Shown: positions 17,590-25,968 of the stretch, piece by piece
Layout: each line of letters starts with the position of its first letter
How positions within the stretch are numbered: position 1 is the first letter of the stretch
Assembly (NCBI GenBank): GCA_040414675.1
Contig: JBEDUN010000031.1
Coordinates: 1-64,000 of the forward strand
DNA length: 64,000 nt
Direction of reading: 5' to 3'
DNA from: JARBAU01 sp040414675
Lineage (GTDB): Archaea; Thermoproteota; Nitrososphaeria; Nitrososphaerales; Nitrososphaeraceae
Notes under the pieces: generated by a model
Database searches by the model: none
What the model was told of the DNA's origin: nothing
The model's input: only the letters and a program-made list of their open reading frames with translations
Position numbers and translations under genes: made by a program

Positions 17590-18097
17590 TTATGTTGTAG
17601 TAACGTTAGAGTAATGAGTTATGCTTTCCTGACGCGGTAATTTCTTCACACACTGCATGCATAGTGGGGTCAATCTTAATTTTGCATTCGGTTCGTCAGG
17701 ATTGCACGGCCACTTGAAAAACTTGAGCAAAATTCTTTGCCTTCCATTGTATGAGCCTATCCATTTGCAGGTAGGATCTTCCGTAGCAGGCATGCGAAGG
17801 CTATTCAATAATCACGTAGATCTTGTTTCGCCATTAGATGGAAGGATTATTGTCCAAACGGTTCGATGACCAGATCAATACTTTAATTTTGCCTTCCTTG
17901 GTCGACTCTTTGATGTTGATTTCCGTCTGTTCGGCTGTGATATAGTCACAAATTACTTTCGCATTATCAGGATTGACTTTGGCTAATTTCAAAAGAGCCT
18001 GTCTATAGTGAGGCTTCGAATTGTATTTTGTAATCTCTTTTATTTTTGTTGCTAAAGCAGCGAATTGAGATACAATGAATGTCTCTTGAAGTGTCAA
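17590..18097 (-). pseudogene. truncated, frameshifted tyrosine recombinase (integrase)
   Basis: Two minus-strand frames form one broken protein. The first (18097-17834) contains NPDNAKVICDYITAEQTEIN and STKEGKIKVLIWSSNRL. The second (17808-17590) contains DPTCKWIGSYNGRQRILLKF, then WPCNPDEPNAKLRLTPLCMQ and KKLPRQE. Between them the legible MAKQDLRDY is joined only by frame changes. I recognise this as the SAM-like N-terminal core-binding part of thaumarchaeal XerC-like integrases. The catalytic domain (Arg...HxxR...Tyr) is missing downstream. The gene starts 64 bases from the tRNA-Ser 3' end and reads away from it, as expected for the integrase of an element inserted in that tRNA. Confidence 0.7.
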
Positions 18098-18160
18098 TAT
18101 TCTTATTAGAAAGGGACTTTGTCCAGCTATTAAGATTACGTAAAGAATCCCTATCTAAGG

Positions 18161-18244
18161 CGCGGGGAGTGGGATTCGAACCCACGAGTTCTTCCGAACA
18201 TGGGATTAGCAATCCCACGCCCTACCAGGCTAGGCGACCCCCGC
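18161..18244 (-). tRNA. tRNA-Ser(GCT)
   Basis: The 84-nt gene folds fully. The acceptor pairs GCGGGGG with TCCCCGC, the D-stem is GCC...GGC, and the anticodon arm is TGGGA-TTGCTAA-TCCCA with anticodon GCT. The long class II variable arm contains GTTC/GAAC and the T-arm is GTGGG-TTCGAAT-CCCAC. The discriminator is G and CCA is not encoded. No intron. The T-arm and adjacent bases (18167-18190) are repeated at 7495-7518, so this is the attachment-site end of the putative element, with an integrase remnant 64 bases from the tRNA 3' end. Confidence 0.95.
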
Positions 18245-18686
18245 TATATCGACAAAAAAGTCACAAGCAATATATTAATTGTAGGTAATGAATAGTCAAC
18301 CACGATGATTTGATACTACAGTCTATTTGATTTTGCTGGTTATTTAATGGACTAAATTAAGCGAGAGTGCAAATTTTAAGGCTAAATTTGAAGAGTGTTA
18401 CGCGATTTGCACGGCAACAGATGCGTAATAGGTCATTACTTTCTCTAGCTGAAAATTCGAATGTGCCAATTCTAATCCTGTTAGGCTGGTAATGCCTACT
18501 AAATTAAAGGTTGAAAACCCAAGTTTGAATTTCAGACAATTCCACGATAAGAAGGAATTGTTCTTATCTGCCTATTAATAGTAGATTCATTTTTCAGGTT
18601 TTATGATTGAATTCTACTTCAAGTGATACAATGTGAGACTTTAGGTTAGAAGAAATATAATAAGGACACTGCTGATTATACTGTCT
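18245..18686. other. intergenic stretch without recognisable gene
   Basis: Sequence between the tRNA-Ser and the next small gene. It probably includes the tRNA promoter on the minus strand; I see no other feature. Confidence 0.5.
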
Positions 18687-19118
18687 TTGAATCTTAAAGA
18701 GTCAAATGAGATATTTCGGAAGGCGATTATTAAAACATATTTTGAGCCTGAACTACTCAAATTGGACTTCCGTAAATCCTACGCCAAACATCCGACTATT
18801 AAGGATGAGGGATTGACTGTGGATGATGCGTTGCATCTATATTTTGACTTGAATACTGGTGATGATTATCCTGATGGCGATGAATGGTTCACCATCGAAT
18901 ATTTGATACCATTTAGTGTAAAACTGCCAGATAGTCTCAAGGGACCAGATTATTTTACGACTATTTCAGTTTCTGACGGTAAGCATTTTTGGAGACATAG
19001 AGAATTGATTCGATATAAATACGGCAAATCTAAAAAATTGTCTGAATCATTAGAATTCATAAACAGAAAATACCGAGAATTGATTGAGATTTTGCAAGAT
19101 TCATCAGTTATAAATTAG
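18687..19118 (+). CDS. hypothetical acidic protein
   Basis: 143 residues from a TTG start, because no in-frame ATG precedes the conserved-looking part. Acidic and soluble, with EYLIPFSVKLPDSLKGPDYF and a C-terminal helix (SESLEFINRKYRELIEIL). No known motif. It is convergent with the next hypothetical gene (19155-19673). The two share a style of mixed beta strands with a long final helix, but I cannot show homology. Confidence 0.45.
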   Translation: MNLKESNEIFRKAIIKTYFEPELLKLDFRKSYAKHPTIKDEGLTVDDALHLYFDLNTGDDYPDGDEWFTIEYLIPFSVKLPDSLKGPDYFTTISVSDGKHFWRHRELIRYKYGKSKKLSESLEFINRKYRELIEILQDSSVIN

Positions 19119-19154
19119 TTGGATACAAGTCTAACACGCTTTATTTTCTCTGGT

Positions 19155-19673
19155 TCATGAACGTTTGTCATTTTCTAATCTATGGTTTCCCGTTATGAAA
19201 TTAGGGACCCATCTATGATTGTCCTCACTATATGAATATTCTACCTCATCTATAACCTCAGAATATGTATTAATTTGCATATTGATAGCGTCTACCATAT
19301 ATTCGATCTTTTCGATGGCTATTTCGAATTCCCTGTCTTTTTTTCCCTTCAAAGTGAATCTGACCCGAGGTCTATTGGTTGAATATCCACAGAATTCGAA
19401 GACAATTTTAATATCTCTTCTGCCTCTTCTTTTAGTCATCTCTTTCAATACCTCCTTAATTTTGAACCAACTCTCTGCAGAAAACCAAGTAAAGAAAGAT
19501 TCATCGAAGGTGACTGGGAAGTATATTTCAACTACGCTCGCGAGATTTTCATCAACATGCATCAGTTGTTCCTCCCTTAATCCAAAAGATTTCCTCAGGA
19601 CATCGTAAATAATCTCGATTTCAAATGGTGAAATACCATAATATTTGATCTCTGCGTCGGTGATATTTGCCAA
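19155..19673 (-). CDS. hypothetical protein
   Basis: 172 residues starting at an ATG. The N-terminal helix (FEIEIIYDVLRKSFGLREEQL) is followed by a strand-rich centre with IKIVFEFCGYSTNRPRVRFT and a helix FEIAIEKIEYMVDAINMQI. No signal, membrane helix or catalytic motif is visible. I do not recognise the family, and the convergent gene at 18687 gives no functional hint. Confidence 0.45.
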   Translation of the reverse strand: MANITDAEIKYYGISPFEIEIIYDVLRKSFGLREEQLMHVDENLASVVEIYFPVTFDESFFTWFSAESWFKIKEVLKEMTKRRGRRDIKIVFEFCGYSTNRPRVRFTLKGKKDREFEIAIEKIEYMVDAINMQINTYSEVIDEVEYSYSEDNHRWVPNFITGNHRLENDKRS

Positions 19674-19976
19674 TTAAGATAAGTAAAATATACTGACTAG
19701 ATTATAGACTATTAAATTTTCGAATATATCCAATAGCATCAACGGTCACTATGACAAGAAAGCTCGAAATCCGACAAATAAATTACATATATTCAAAGAT
19801 AACCATTGATAATACAAGATTTGAGCTAGTTGCATTATTTACGAAAACGAGTGTGATGTGTTTAGATATTTTGTCAGGAAGTTACAAAATTTGCAGCAAT
19901 TGCACAATTCGAATTTATATGTCATTTTTCAGAATTTCGGATAAGTATTTAATGTATTTGCGGACAATACAACCCA
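19674..19976. other. promoter-bearing intergenic region
   Basis: AT-rich divergent region. An 85-codon plus-strand frame crosses it but overlaps the next gene out of frame and has unlikely composition. Confidence 0.4.
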
Positions 19977-20987
19977 TTGAATATTTCATTACAAACCAGT
20001 TCCCTTGATCACTTGGACAAACGAATACTAAATGACATACAATGGTCGTTTCCGATGTCGGATAGACCTTTTCTTAAAATCTCTGAATCCTACAACACAT
20101 CTGAGGCTGAAATCATTCAACGCATTACAAAATTGAAACAAAAGGGTCTTATTCGGCAGATAAATGCAATTTTTGACACAAGGAAACTTGGCTACAAGAG
20201 TGCACTTATAGCATTTTCAGTTAGACCGGACAAGGTTGATTTAGTAGCGAACGAGATAAATAAACACCCTGGAGTTAGCCATAATTATGAGAGAAATCAT
20301 GAATTCAATATTTGGTTTACTCTTGCGGTAGCACCAAATAATGATATGAAGATCGTACTTGACAAGATGGCCTCGTTGGATGGTGTTATTAAGTACCGCT
20401 TATTGCCTACCCTTAAATTGTATAAAATTGGCGTGAAATTGGATATGGTTAACGCAGACCCTACTGTTCCTTCACCTTCAGATAAGGTTAAAGACCCTAC
20501 TCCTGTAAGTATTGATATTACTGAACGCGATAAGGACTTCATAAGAGAATTGCAAAAAGACCTGCAAATTGTTCCAGCGCCATTCAAAATTTGTGCTGAT
20601 AATCTCGGCATTACTACAAAGGAACTTTTTGATGTAGCTAAACACTATGAAAAAGTTGGAATTATGCGAAGGTTTGCAGCAATCCTACGACATCGGGAAG
20701 CGGGATTCACAGCTAATGGTATGATTGTTTGGAATGTCCCTATAGCTAAAATTGATGAAATTGGTGATAGGCTTGCAACATTTTCGGAGGTAAGTCATTG
20801 TTATCGTAGACCAGTCTATAAGGATTGGAGGTTCAATTTGTTTAGTATGATTCATGCACGCTCGTTGGAATCAGCAAAGAGAATCGCCCATGAAATATCG
20901 AATATTATTGGTATTAGCGATTATCAAATACTATTCAGTACACGGGAATTTAAGAAAGAACGAGTCAAGTACTTTGCGGATATCTAG
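19977..20987 (+). CDS. two-domain Lrp/AsnC-type siroheme decarboxylase-like protein (AhbA/AhbB fusion)
   Basis: 336 residues made of two tandem Lrp/AsnC-like halves (about 8-155 and 180-336), each a helix-turn-helix plus an alpha/beta sandwich. The first half carries GVSHNYERNHEFNIWFTL and the second VSHCYRRPVYKDWRFNLFSM. These are the hallmark substrate-binding segments of AhbA and AhbB, which decarboxylate siroheme to didecarboxysiroheme in the alternative heme (or heme d1) pathway. Usually the two are separate subunits. The start is a TTG. The HemQ-like operon on the opposite strand ends 25 bases away from this gene's stop. A plain Lrp regulator is the alternative, but the motifs favour the enzyme. 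Confidence 0.75.
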   Translation: MNISLQTSSLDHLDKRILNDIQWSFPMSDRPFLKISESYNTSEAEIIQRITKLKQKGLIRQINAIFDTRKLGYKSALIAFSVRPDKVDLVANEINKHPGVSHNYERNHEFNIWFTLAVAPNNDMKIVLDKMASLDGVIKYRLLPTLKLYKIGVKLDMVNADPTVPSPSDKVKDPTPVSIDITERDKDFIRELQKDLQIVPAPFKICADNLGITTKELFDVAKHYEKVGIMRRFAAILRHREAGFTANGMIVWNVPIAKIDEIGDRLATFSEVSHCYRRPVYKDWRFNLFSMIHARSLESAKRIAHEISNIIGISDYQILFSTREFKKERVKYFADI

Positions 20988-21012
20988 CCTAACAAGTATA
21001 TATTACTTTGTC

Positions 21013-22017
21013 TCAACTATGTACATGTGATTGGTTAGGGTCTAAGTTAAAATTATTATTGTACAATTCTGAAATTTGAAGCATTGAATTTTCATCTAAA
21101 TAGTTCCCATCGGACAATCCTACCATTGTTTCAAGTTCTGAGATATCGAGTATGGTGGGTAAGATTACAGAAATCTCCTTTCTGGAGAGTATAAACTTGA
21201 AAGCCAATTCCGTGATATTCCATCCTTTTGATTTGGCAATATCTCTCATATTTTCTACTTTATGTAACGCCTCTATGATCCATTCTCTTTTTCTATTGCC
21301 TCTATGATCGTTTTTATCGAATGTAGTGTCAGCACTAATTTTGCCAGTCAGTATTCCTGAAGCGTCAGGAACTCGTACGATTATCCCGACATCATATTGA
21401 CTAGATAGATCAAGAAAAGCCCTACCAGGATCTTGTTCTAAAATATTATATACAGTTTGCAAGCATGTTATACTTCGCGTTTTCATTGCCAACAAGCCTT
21501 CTTCCATCCATCCAATCGCAGGACCTAACGCTACACCGTAGCTCCTTATTTTTCCGTCTAGGACTAGTGAATCAAGTGATTGATAAATGCTATTATCTTG
21601 TATCGCAGCCATCTTTGGATTATGAAGGCTATATATGTCGATGTAATCAGTCTCTAGTCGATCCATGCTCATTTTCAAAGCAAATTGTAGAAAATCTCTA
21701 TTATGCTTTTGAGGCATCTCATTATGCCCATCTTGTTTGTTGCTGTATATATCATAACCCCATTTTGTAGAATAGACTAATTCTTCTCTGTTTATACCCT
21801 TGAATGCTTGAGAAAGAAGTCTTTCGCTTTTGCCATTACCGTAAATATCGGCAGTCTCGTAGAAATTAATACCCAAATCAAATGCTCGTTTTAGCATTTT
21901 TACTGCGTACTCTTCATCCATTTTTTTGCCTCCCCACCAGTCTAGCGCTATTGTCCAGGCGCCGAATCCTATCTCGCTGACTTTTATGTCGCTTTTGCCT
22001 ATTTTTCTATATTTCAT
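21013..22017 (-). CDS. aldo/keto reductase
   Basis: 334-residue TIM-barrel NADPH-dependent oxidoreductase. The tetrad is visible as Asp/Tyr in FYETADIYGNGKSE, Lys in YSTKWG and His in YSLHNP. The N terminus SDIKVSEIGFGAWTIALDWWG is typical. Third gene of an operon with a HemQ-like protein and a DUF1802 protein, starting five bases after the latter's stop. The operon suggests a redox step linked to heme or its precursors rather than sugar metabolism, but the family is too broad to be sure. Confidence 0.85.
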   Translation of the reverse strand: MKYRKIGKSDIKVSEIGFGAWTIALDWWGGKKMDEEYAVKMLKRAFDLGINFYETADIYGNGKSERLLSQAFKGINREELVYSTKWGYDIYSNKQDGHNEMPQKHNRDFLQFALKMSMDRLETDYIDIYSLHNPKMAAIQDNSIYQSLDSLVLDGKIRSYGVALGPAIGWMEEGLLAMKTRSITCLQTVYNILEQDPGRAFLDLSSQYDVGIIVRVPDASGILTGKISADTTFDKNDHRGNRKREWIIEALHKVENMRDIAKSKGWNITELAFKFILSRKEISVILPTILDISELETMVGLSDGNYLDENSMLQISELYNNNFNLDPNQSHVHS

Positions 22018-22021
22018 AAAG

Positions 22022-22603
22022 TCAGATCAATAACTCCAATATTTGGTGCCTAACTTCTTGGAACTTATCTTCTTCCAAGACAGGATTCGAGAGATCAAAC
22101 ATTTTATGTTCTTTATCAAACAATTCGATCGAAATCCAAGATTTACATCCTGACCATTCTGGTTTTATATATACCTGTATAGGGTGGATCATTTTGTAAA
22201 CACGTAATATTATCATATTCATTGATTTCTTGGGGTTATATTTCATTCTCATTGCTATGTACTTCCTATTCCATATATGGTATTTCTCGAGGCTCTGCAG
22301 TACGGAATCGTCACTAATCCGTCTAATATCTGAAACCTCTGCGAATAAGGTTAAATTTCTCTTCTCGTCAAACTTGTCCCATGAGAATGAGTCTAGATTA
22401 TGTGCAAAATCTGATTGGATGAACTCGTTTGATTGGTGTTCTAACGTTGGAAATAGGAAAAATTTATTATAATCGAGTTTGAATCCATCTTTGTATTCCA
22501 GGATCCCTCCCTTTCGGAGTAACATTATCTGCTTACCTTCTTCTAGTGCTCTGCAAATGACTGCCCATTCTTTAAGAGCCGGTACGAAAACCTCTGAATT
22601 CAT
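22022..22603 (-). CDS. DUF1802 family protein
   Basis: 193 residues matching DUF1802 in its opening: ALKEWAVICRALEEGKQIML, LRKGGILE, YNKFFLFPTLEHQ. Function unknown. The conserved RKGGI and FPTLEHQ segments could bind an anionic ligand. Its ATG overlaps the stop of the HemQ-like gene by four bases, so the two are translationally coupled and probably act together. Confidence 0.7.
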   Translation of the reverse strand: MNSEVFVPALKEWAVICRALEEGKQIMLLRKGGILEYKDGFKLDYNKFFLFPTLEHQSNEFIQSDFAHNLDSFSWDKFDEKRNLTLFAEVSDIRRISDDSVLQSLEKYHIWNRKYIAMRMKYNPKKSMNMIILRVYKMIHPIQVYIKPEWSGCKSWISIELFDKEHKMFDLSNPVLEEDKFQEVRHQILELLI

Positions 22604-23310
22604 CCTAGGCTCCTAATGATGATATCGATCAGTTTATGTACACAAACAATCATTGGGGTATCTTTAACAACGTATCGGCTCACTTTTGTCTCTCGTAGTT
22701 GGACTATTAGATCCTGAAATGCCATCAAGTCATCTGTTTCAAATGCGAGGGTAAAGTCTTGATCATGAATCCCAAAAGAATAAGATGTATTAATTTGTAC
22801 TTGCGGAAACTTTTTACCAACGGTAATGTGCTCTTCCATCATTATTTTTCGGTCGTCTGATGGTAATAGATACCATTCCCGTGATTTGATAAAAGGGTAT
22901 ACCACTAAATATCTCATAGGTTGACTATCAAGCATAAAGCGAGGTTTGATACTATTATTCGAATAAATTGATCGTCTATAAGCCGATAAATAAACTAGCG
23001 TCGATTCTATATACTTACCTACAACAGTAGAATAGAGCTTTGAGGCTAGAGTCTGAAATTTTTCGACAGAGTCTGAAACCATCCACAACATAAAGTCCAT
23101 ATCGTGTCGTAATCCCAAAGTTGAATAAGCTCTAACCTTCATCTTTGTGTTAGCTACTTCGATTAATGTTGAAAGTTCTTTCGCCGCTTCCTCTTTACCG
23201 ATATCGTTTAACCATCGCCATTTCGGATCAATTTTGAAAAAAGAATAGTTAAGATAGAGTGCAGACGAAGGACCAGCTCGTTCAGCATCATTTTCGACAG
23301 ACAAACTCAT
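22600..23310 (-). CDS. chlorite dismutase/HemQ-like heme protein
   Basis: 236 residues of the Cld/HemQ ferredoxin-like fold. The C-terminal heme half is recognisable from LVVYPFIKSREWYLLPSDDR, MMEEHITVGKKFPQ, SYSFGIHDQDFTLAFETDD and RYVVKDTPMIV. His161 in EEHITVG is the likely proximal ligand, and Tyr138 in VVYPF sits where HemQ has its catalytic tyrosine. HemQ (ChdC) turns coproheme into heme b by two oxidative decarboxylations. First gene of a three-gene operon with DUF1802 and an aldo/keto reductase. Archaeal members are little studied, so heme binding with another role is possible. Confidence 0.75.
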   Translation of the reverse strand: MSLSVENDAERAGPSSALYLNYSFFKIDPKWRWLNDIGKEEAAKELSTLIEVANTKMKVRAYSTLGLRHDMDFMLWMVSDSVEKFQTLASKLYSTVVGKYIESTLVYLSAYRRSIYSNNSIKPRFMLDSQPMRYLVVYPFIKSREWYLLPSDDRKIMMEEHITVGKKFPQVQINTSYSFGIHDQDFTLAFETDDLMAFQDLIVQLRETKVSRYVVKDTPMIVCVHKLIDIIIRSLG

Positions 23311-23391
23311 GAGGGAATCGAATATCCTATCCTATTTAAAATTACGTAGATACGAATTCATACTATTATAGCTGAACTTGGAAAGGAATTC

Positions 23392-24174
23392 TTAATCCTG
23401 CGTATCTTCCAGACCTAGCCATCCATATCCTCGACTTTCAAGTTCTTCAGATAGCTCTTTATCACCAGATTTGATTATTTTTCCTTTGGCCATTATGTGT
23501 ACGTGATCCAATTTATTCAGATACCTAAGAATTCTAGCATAGTGTGTTATTACCACGATCCCGGCTCCAGTATCAATCAAATTATTGATAGCTCCTGCGA
23601 CGGCACGTACTGCATCAATATCCAAACCAGAATCAGGTTCGTCAAGTACAGCAATATTGGGCTTTAGGACTAGCATCTGCATTACCTCTGATCTCTTCTT
23701 TTCTCCACCAGAAAATCCTTCATTGAGGTATCTGCTTAGAAATGAGGGATCAAGGCCCACCTCGTCGAGATTCCTCTTTACATATTCGTGAAATTCTTTT
23801 ACGGTCAAAAATACTTCTCTATTCTTTTGTTCTTGACCCAAAGATTTGCTCAGTGCATTATATGCATTTCTCAAAAAATGACTATAACCAACACCGGAAA
23901 TTTCGGTCGGGTATTGAAAACCTAAAAATAATCCTTTATTCGCTCTTTCATCAGTAGAAAGGCCCAATATGCTTTTACCTTCAACAAGGATTTCACCTGA
24001 TTTAATTGAATATCTAGGATGTCCCAGCAACACGTTAGCAAACGTGCTCTTTCCTGACCCATTCGGCCCCATAATTGCATGGACTTCGCCTTTATCGATC
24101 GTTAGTGAAAATCCTGAGAGTATTTCCTTTTCATCGATACTAGCATGTAAATCCTTTACTTCAAGAAACGGCAT
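23392..24174 (-). CDS. sufC: Fe-S cluster assembly ATPase SufC
   Basis: 260-residue ABC ATPase with all motifs: Walker A GPNGSGKST, Q-loop FLGFQYPTEISGVGY, signature NEGFSGGEKKR, Walker B NIAVLDEPDSGLD and the H-loop histidine in VVITHYARI. The FQYP and EGFSGGEKKR segments are diagnostic for SufC, which works with SufB and SufD as the cytosolic Fe-S scaffold. No sufB or sufD is adjacent: the 295-base gap upstream leads to a blue copper gene, so sufC is apparently separate here. Length is normal. Confidence 0.9.
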   Translation of the reverse strand: MPFLEVKDLHASIDEKEILSGFSLTIDKGEVHAIMGPNGSGKSTFANVLLGHPRYSIKSGEILVEGKSILGLSTDERANKGLFLGFQYPTEISGVGYSHFLRNAYNALSKSLGQEQKNREVFLTVKEFHEYVKRNLDEVGLDPSFLSRYLNEGFSGGEKKRSEVMQMLVLKPNIAVLDEPDSGLDIDAVRAVAGAINNLIDTGAGIVVITHYARILRYLNKLDHVHIMAKGKIIKSGDKELSEELESRGYGWLGLEDTQD

Positions 24175-24469
24175 GAATGTATTATATATTCTCCGATATA
24201 TAATATGTGAGCGCTACTGAGCTCAATTGAGAGGCTTGAGGCATATTCAGTATGTTTGATGTATTGTCATTGAGCTTGAATGGCGTAGTCCGTTCTAATC
24301 GCAAAAGGGAGAATCTAACATTTTGCTATTTACTCTGTAGATGTTGCTCCGTCACTCGATATTATTTTGAGCTACAAATTTTATGAATTGATAGTATATC
24401 TAATCTCTTTGGCTTAATACTACCAGCTTATGTGGGCAACTGATATTCCAAATTCAAGGCAGTCCGACC
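24175..24469. other. intergenic region upstream of sufC
   Basis: Includes the sufC promoter region and the end of the blue copper gene. No further gene is seen. Confidence 0.4.
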
Positions 24470-25012
24470 TTAGGTCGCTTTTAATGTTCCAGTCATATAA
24501 GGATGTACAGTACAGTGAAATGGATATTGTTGTCCAGATGTCAATTTAGAAGTATCGACTTTGGCTGAAGAACCGGCATTAATAATACTTGTATCAAATA
24601 GCTTTCCAGAGTTTGGATCATCAGGTCCCTTACCATTTGTAACAGTATGAGGTACCGAGTCTTTATTTTCGACTAGAACGACATTGCCTTTTTTGACGTT
24701 TACCGGATTGGGACTAAAAGCAGGGTTTCCTTGTATCGAAGCACCTTGCAAAACAGTAAGTGTCGCACCTATTGGTCCGCTAATCTTAGATGCCGCTATA
24801 TTACTGGCAGTTGTTCCACTACCGGTTCCTCCAGAACTTGAATTTACCTTAGGAAGGTCTTTGCGATAGAGCGAATCCATTACCCCAGGCGTTGGAGCTA
24901 CCTTAGCGAACAGATAAAAAGTAATAATTCCAGTGATGGCCCCTAATACCATTAATGAAGCAAACGCTAATATACCAACAGAACGCATCTCCATATGGAT
25001 TATTGCTCCCAT
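24470..25012 (-). CDS. membrane-anchored blue copper (plastocyanin-like) protein
   Basis: 180 residues. An N-terminal transmembrane anchor (ILAFASLMVLGAITGIITFYLF) is followed by a Gly/Ser/Thr linker and a cupredoxin domain from about residue 80. The type I copper ligands are present: His122 (DSVPHTVTNG), Cys167, His170 and Met173 (PFHCTVHPYMTG). Ammonia-oxidizing archaea use many such small copper proteins instead of cytochromes c for electron transfer outside the membrane. It could carry electrons between ammonia oxidation and the terminal oxidase. Met7 or Met9 are alternative starts. Monocistronic. Confidence 0.9.
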   Translation of the reverse strand: MGAIIHMEMRSVGILAFASLMVLGAITGIITFYLFAKVAPTPGVMDSLYRKDLPKVNSSSGGTGSGTTASNIAASKISGPIGATLTVLQGASIQGNPAFSPNPVNVKKGNVVLVENKDSVPHTVTNGKGPDDPNSGKLFDTSIINAGSSAKVDTSKLTSGQQYPFHCTVHPYMTGTLKAT

Positions 25013-25461
25013 ATTAAATTCTTAACGGAATTTTTGACATGAATTTAGAATGTAAAAAAATAACTGCAGATTTGTCTTGCACATGAATGTTAAGCGAACC
25101 GGCACTAATTTCTAATTTCTTACAAACTTTATTTAATTCTTTTATTATCTAGTTCAAATTTCAAATCTTTCGGACAAGTTTTGGATTTTACGAGAGCAAA
25201 GTTGTTCTCTACTAGAGCTAGTGGTGCTGATTCTGTCCAAGGATCTTTAACGATTAGTAAATCTGAAAATGTGTCTCGTATAGTAAACTACCTGACTTTC
25301 CAGATCTACTCATTATAGGTCAAATTTAACCGGATTCTATAATCCAATTGGGAATACTGGACTTGTTTGACTCAATTCGGCGGTCAAAAATAAGATTGTT
25401 TAAACCTACTATTTCTATCTTATAGTCACAAATATAAGATGGTATCGGAAATTGGAATTTT
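25013..25461. other. divergent intergenic region
   Basis: Promoters for the blue copper gene (minus) and the prefoldin/ftsY/argF genes (plus). A 45-codon plus-strand frame from a TTG at 25176 (reading SVQGSLTISKSENVSRIVNY) is a weak candidate for a microprotein. Confidence 0.35.
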
Positions 25462-25956
25462 ATGAGCAGAGATGTTGGAGGAGAGCAAACGATAATCGAT
25501 CAGAAGATGAATGAATTATTACAACAATCTAGAGTTCTCGAAGCTTATCTGAATGACATTATGTCTCGAGAAGCCACAATTACAAGATTGATCCAAGAAG
25601 CTCGTTTAGCTTCTGATGCCCTTCAGAACATGCTCAGCGAAACCGAGCTTGAATCACTAACACCTGTTGGTATTGGGGTTTATACCAAGGCCGTAATTCC
25701 ACCTGTGAAGAAACTATTGGTAAATATCGGAGCAGGAGTGACAATAGAGAAAACTAAGGATGATACGATAAATTATGTTGAGAACAAGTTGAATGAATTT
25801 GAAGTGGGTTTGAGACAACTAAGCAAACAGAGACAGCAAATTTCGTTAAGCATGGAACAAATCCAAATGCAAGTCAATCAAATGATTAGTCAGGCAACTT
25901 CTACCCAATCAAGTAAAAGTCAAAGGTTTGCCAACAGTGGTGCATACAAGCAATAA
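25462..25956 (+). CDS. pfdA: prefoldin subunit alpha
   Basis: 164 residues with two coiled-coil arms, about 10-60 and 105-160. Between them lies the beta-hairpin region with LTPVGIGVYTKAVIPPVKKL and VNIGAGVTIEKTKDDTINYV, a family hallmark. Prefoldin is a hexamer of two alpha and four beta subunits that hands unfolded proteins to the thermosome. The last 15 residues are a polar tail. The gene ends 12 bases before ftsY, the usual archaeal pairing. The beta subunit lies at 50989-51387. Confidence 0.9.
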   Translation: MSRDVGGEQTIIDQKMNELLQQSRVLEAYLNDIMSREATITRLIQEARLASDALQNMLSETELESLTPVGIGVYTKAVIPPVKKLLVNIGAGVTIEKTKDDTINYVENKLNEFEVGLRQLSKQRQQISLSMEQIQMQVNQMISQATSTQSSKSQRFANSGAYKQ

Positions 25957-25968
25957 AACAGATGCAGT

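Noticed and set aside
17657..17869. 70-codon plus-strand frame
   Set aside because: It is antisense to the recognisable integrase remnant and has no independent support.
7495..18244. Frameshifts in this region as general sequencing error
   Set aside because: More than 40 genes outside the region are free of frame damage, so the clustering here points to real decay. Read-level confirmation would still be useful.
19751..20008. 85-codon plus-strand frame before the AhbA/B-like gene
   Set aside because: It overlaps the start of that gene out of frame, and the composition is not protein-like.
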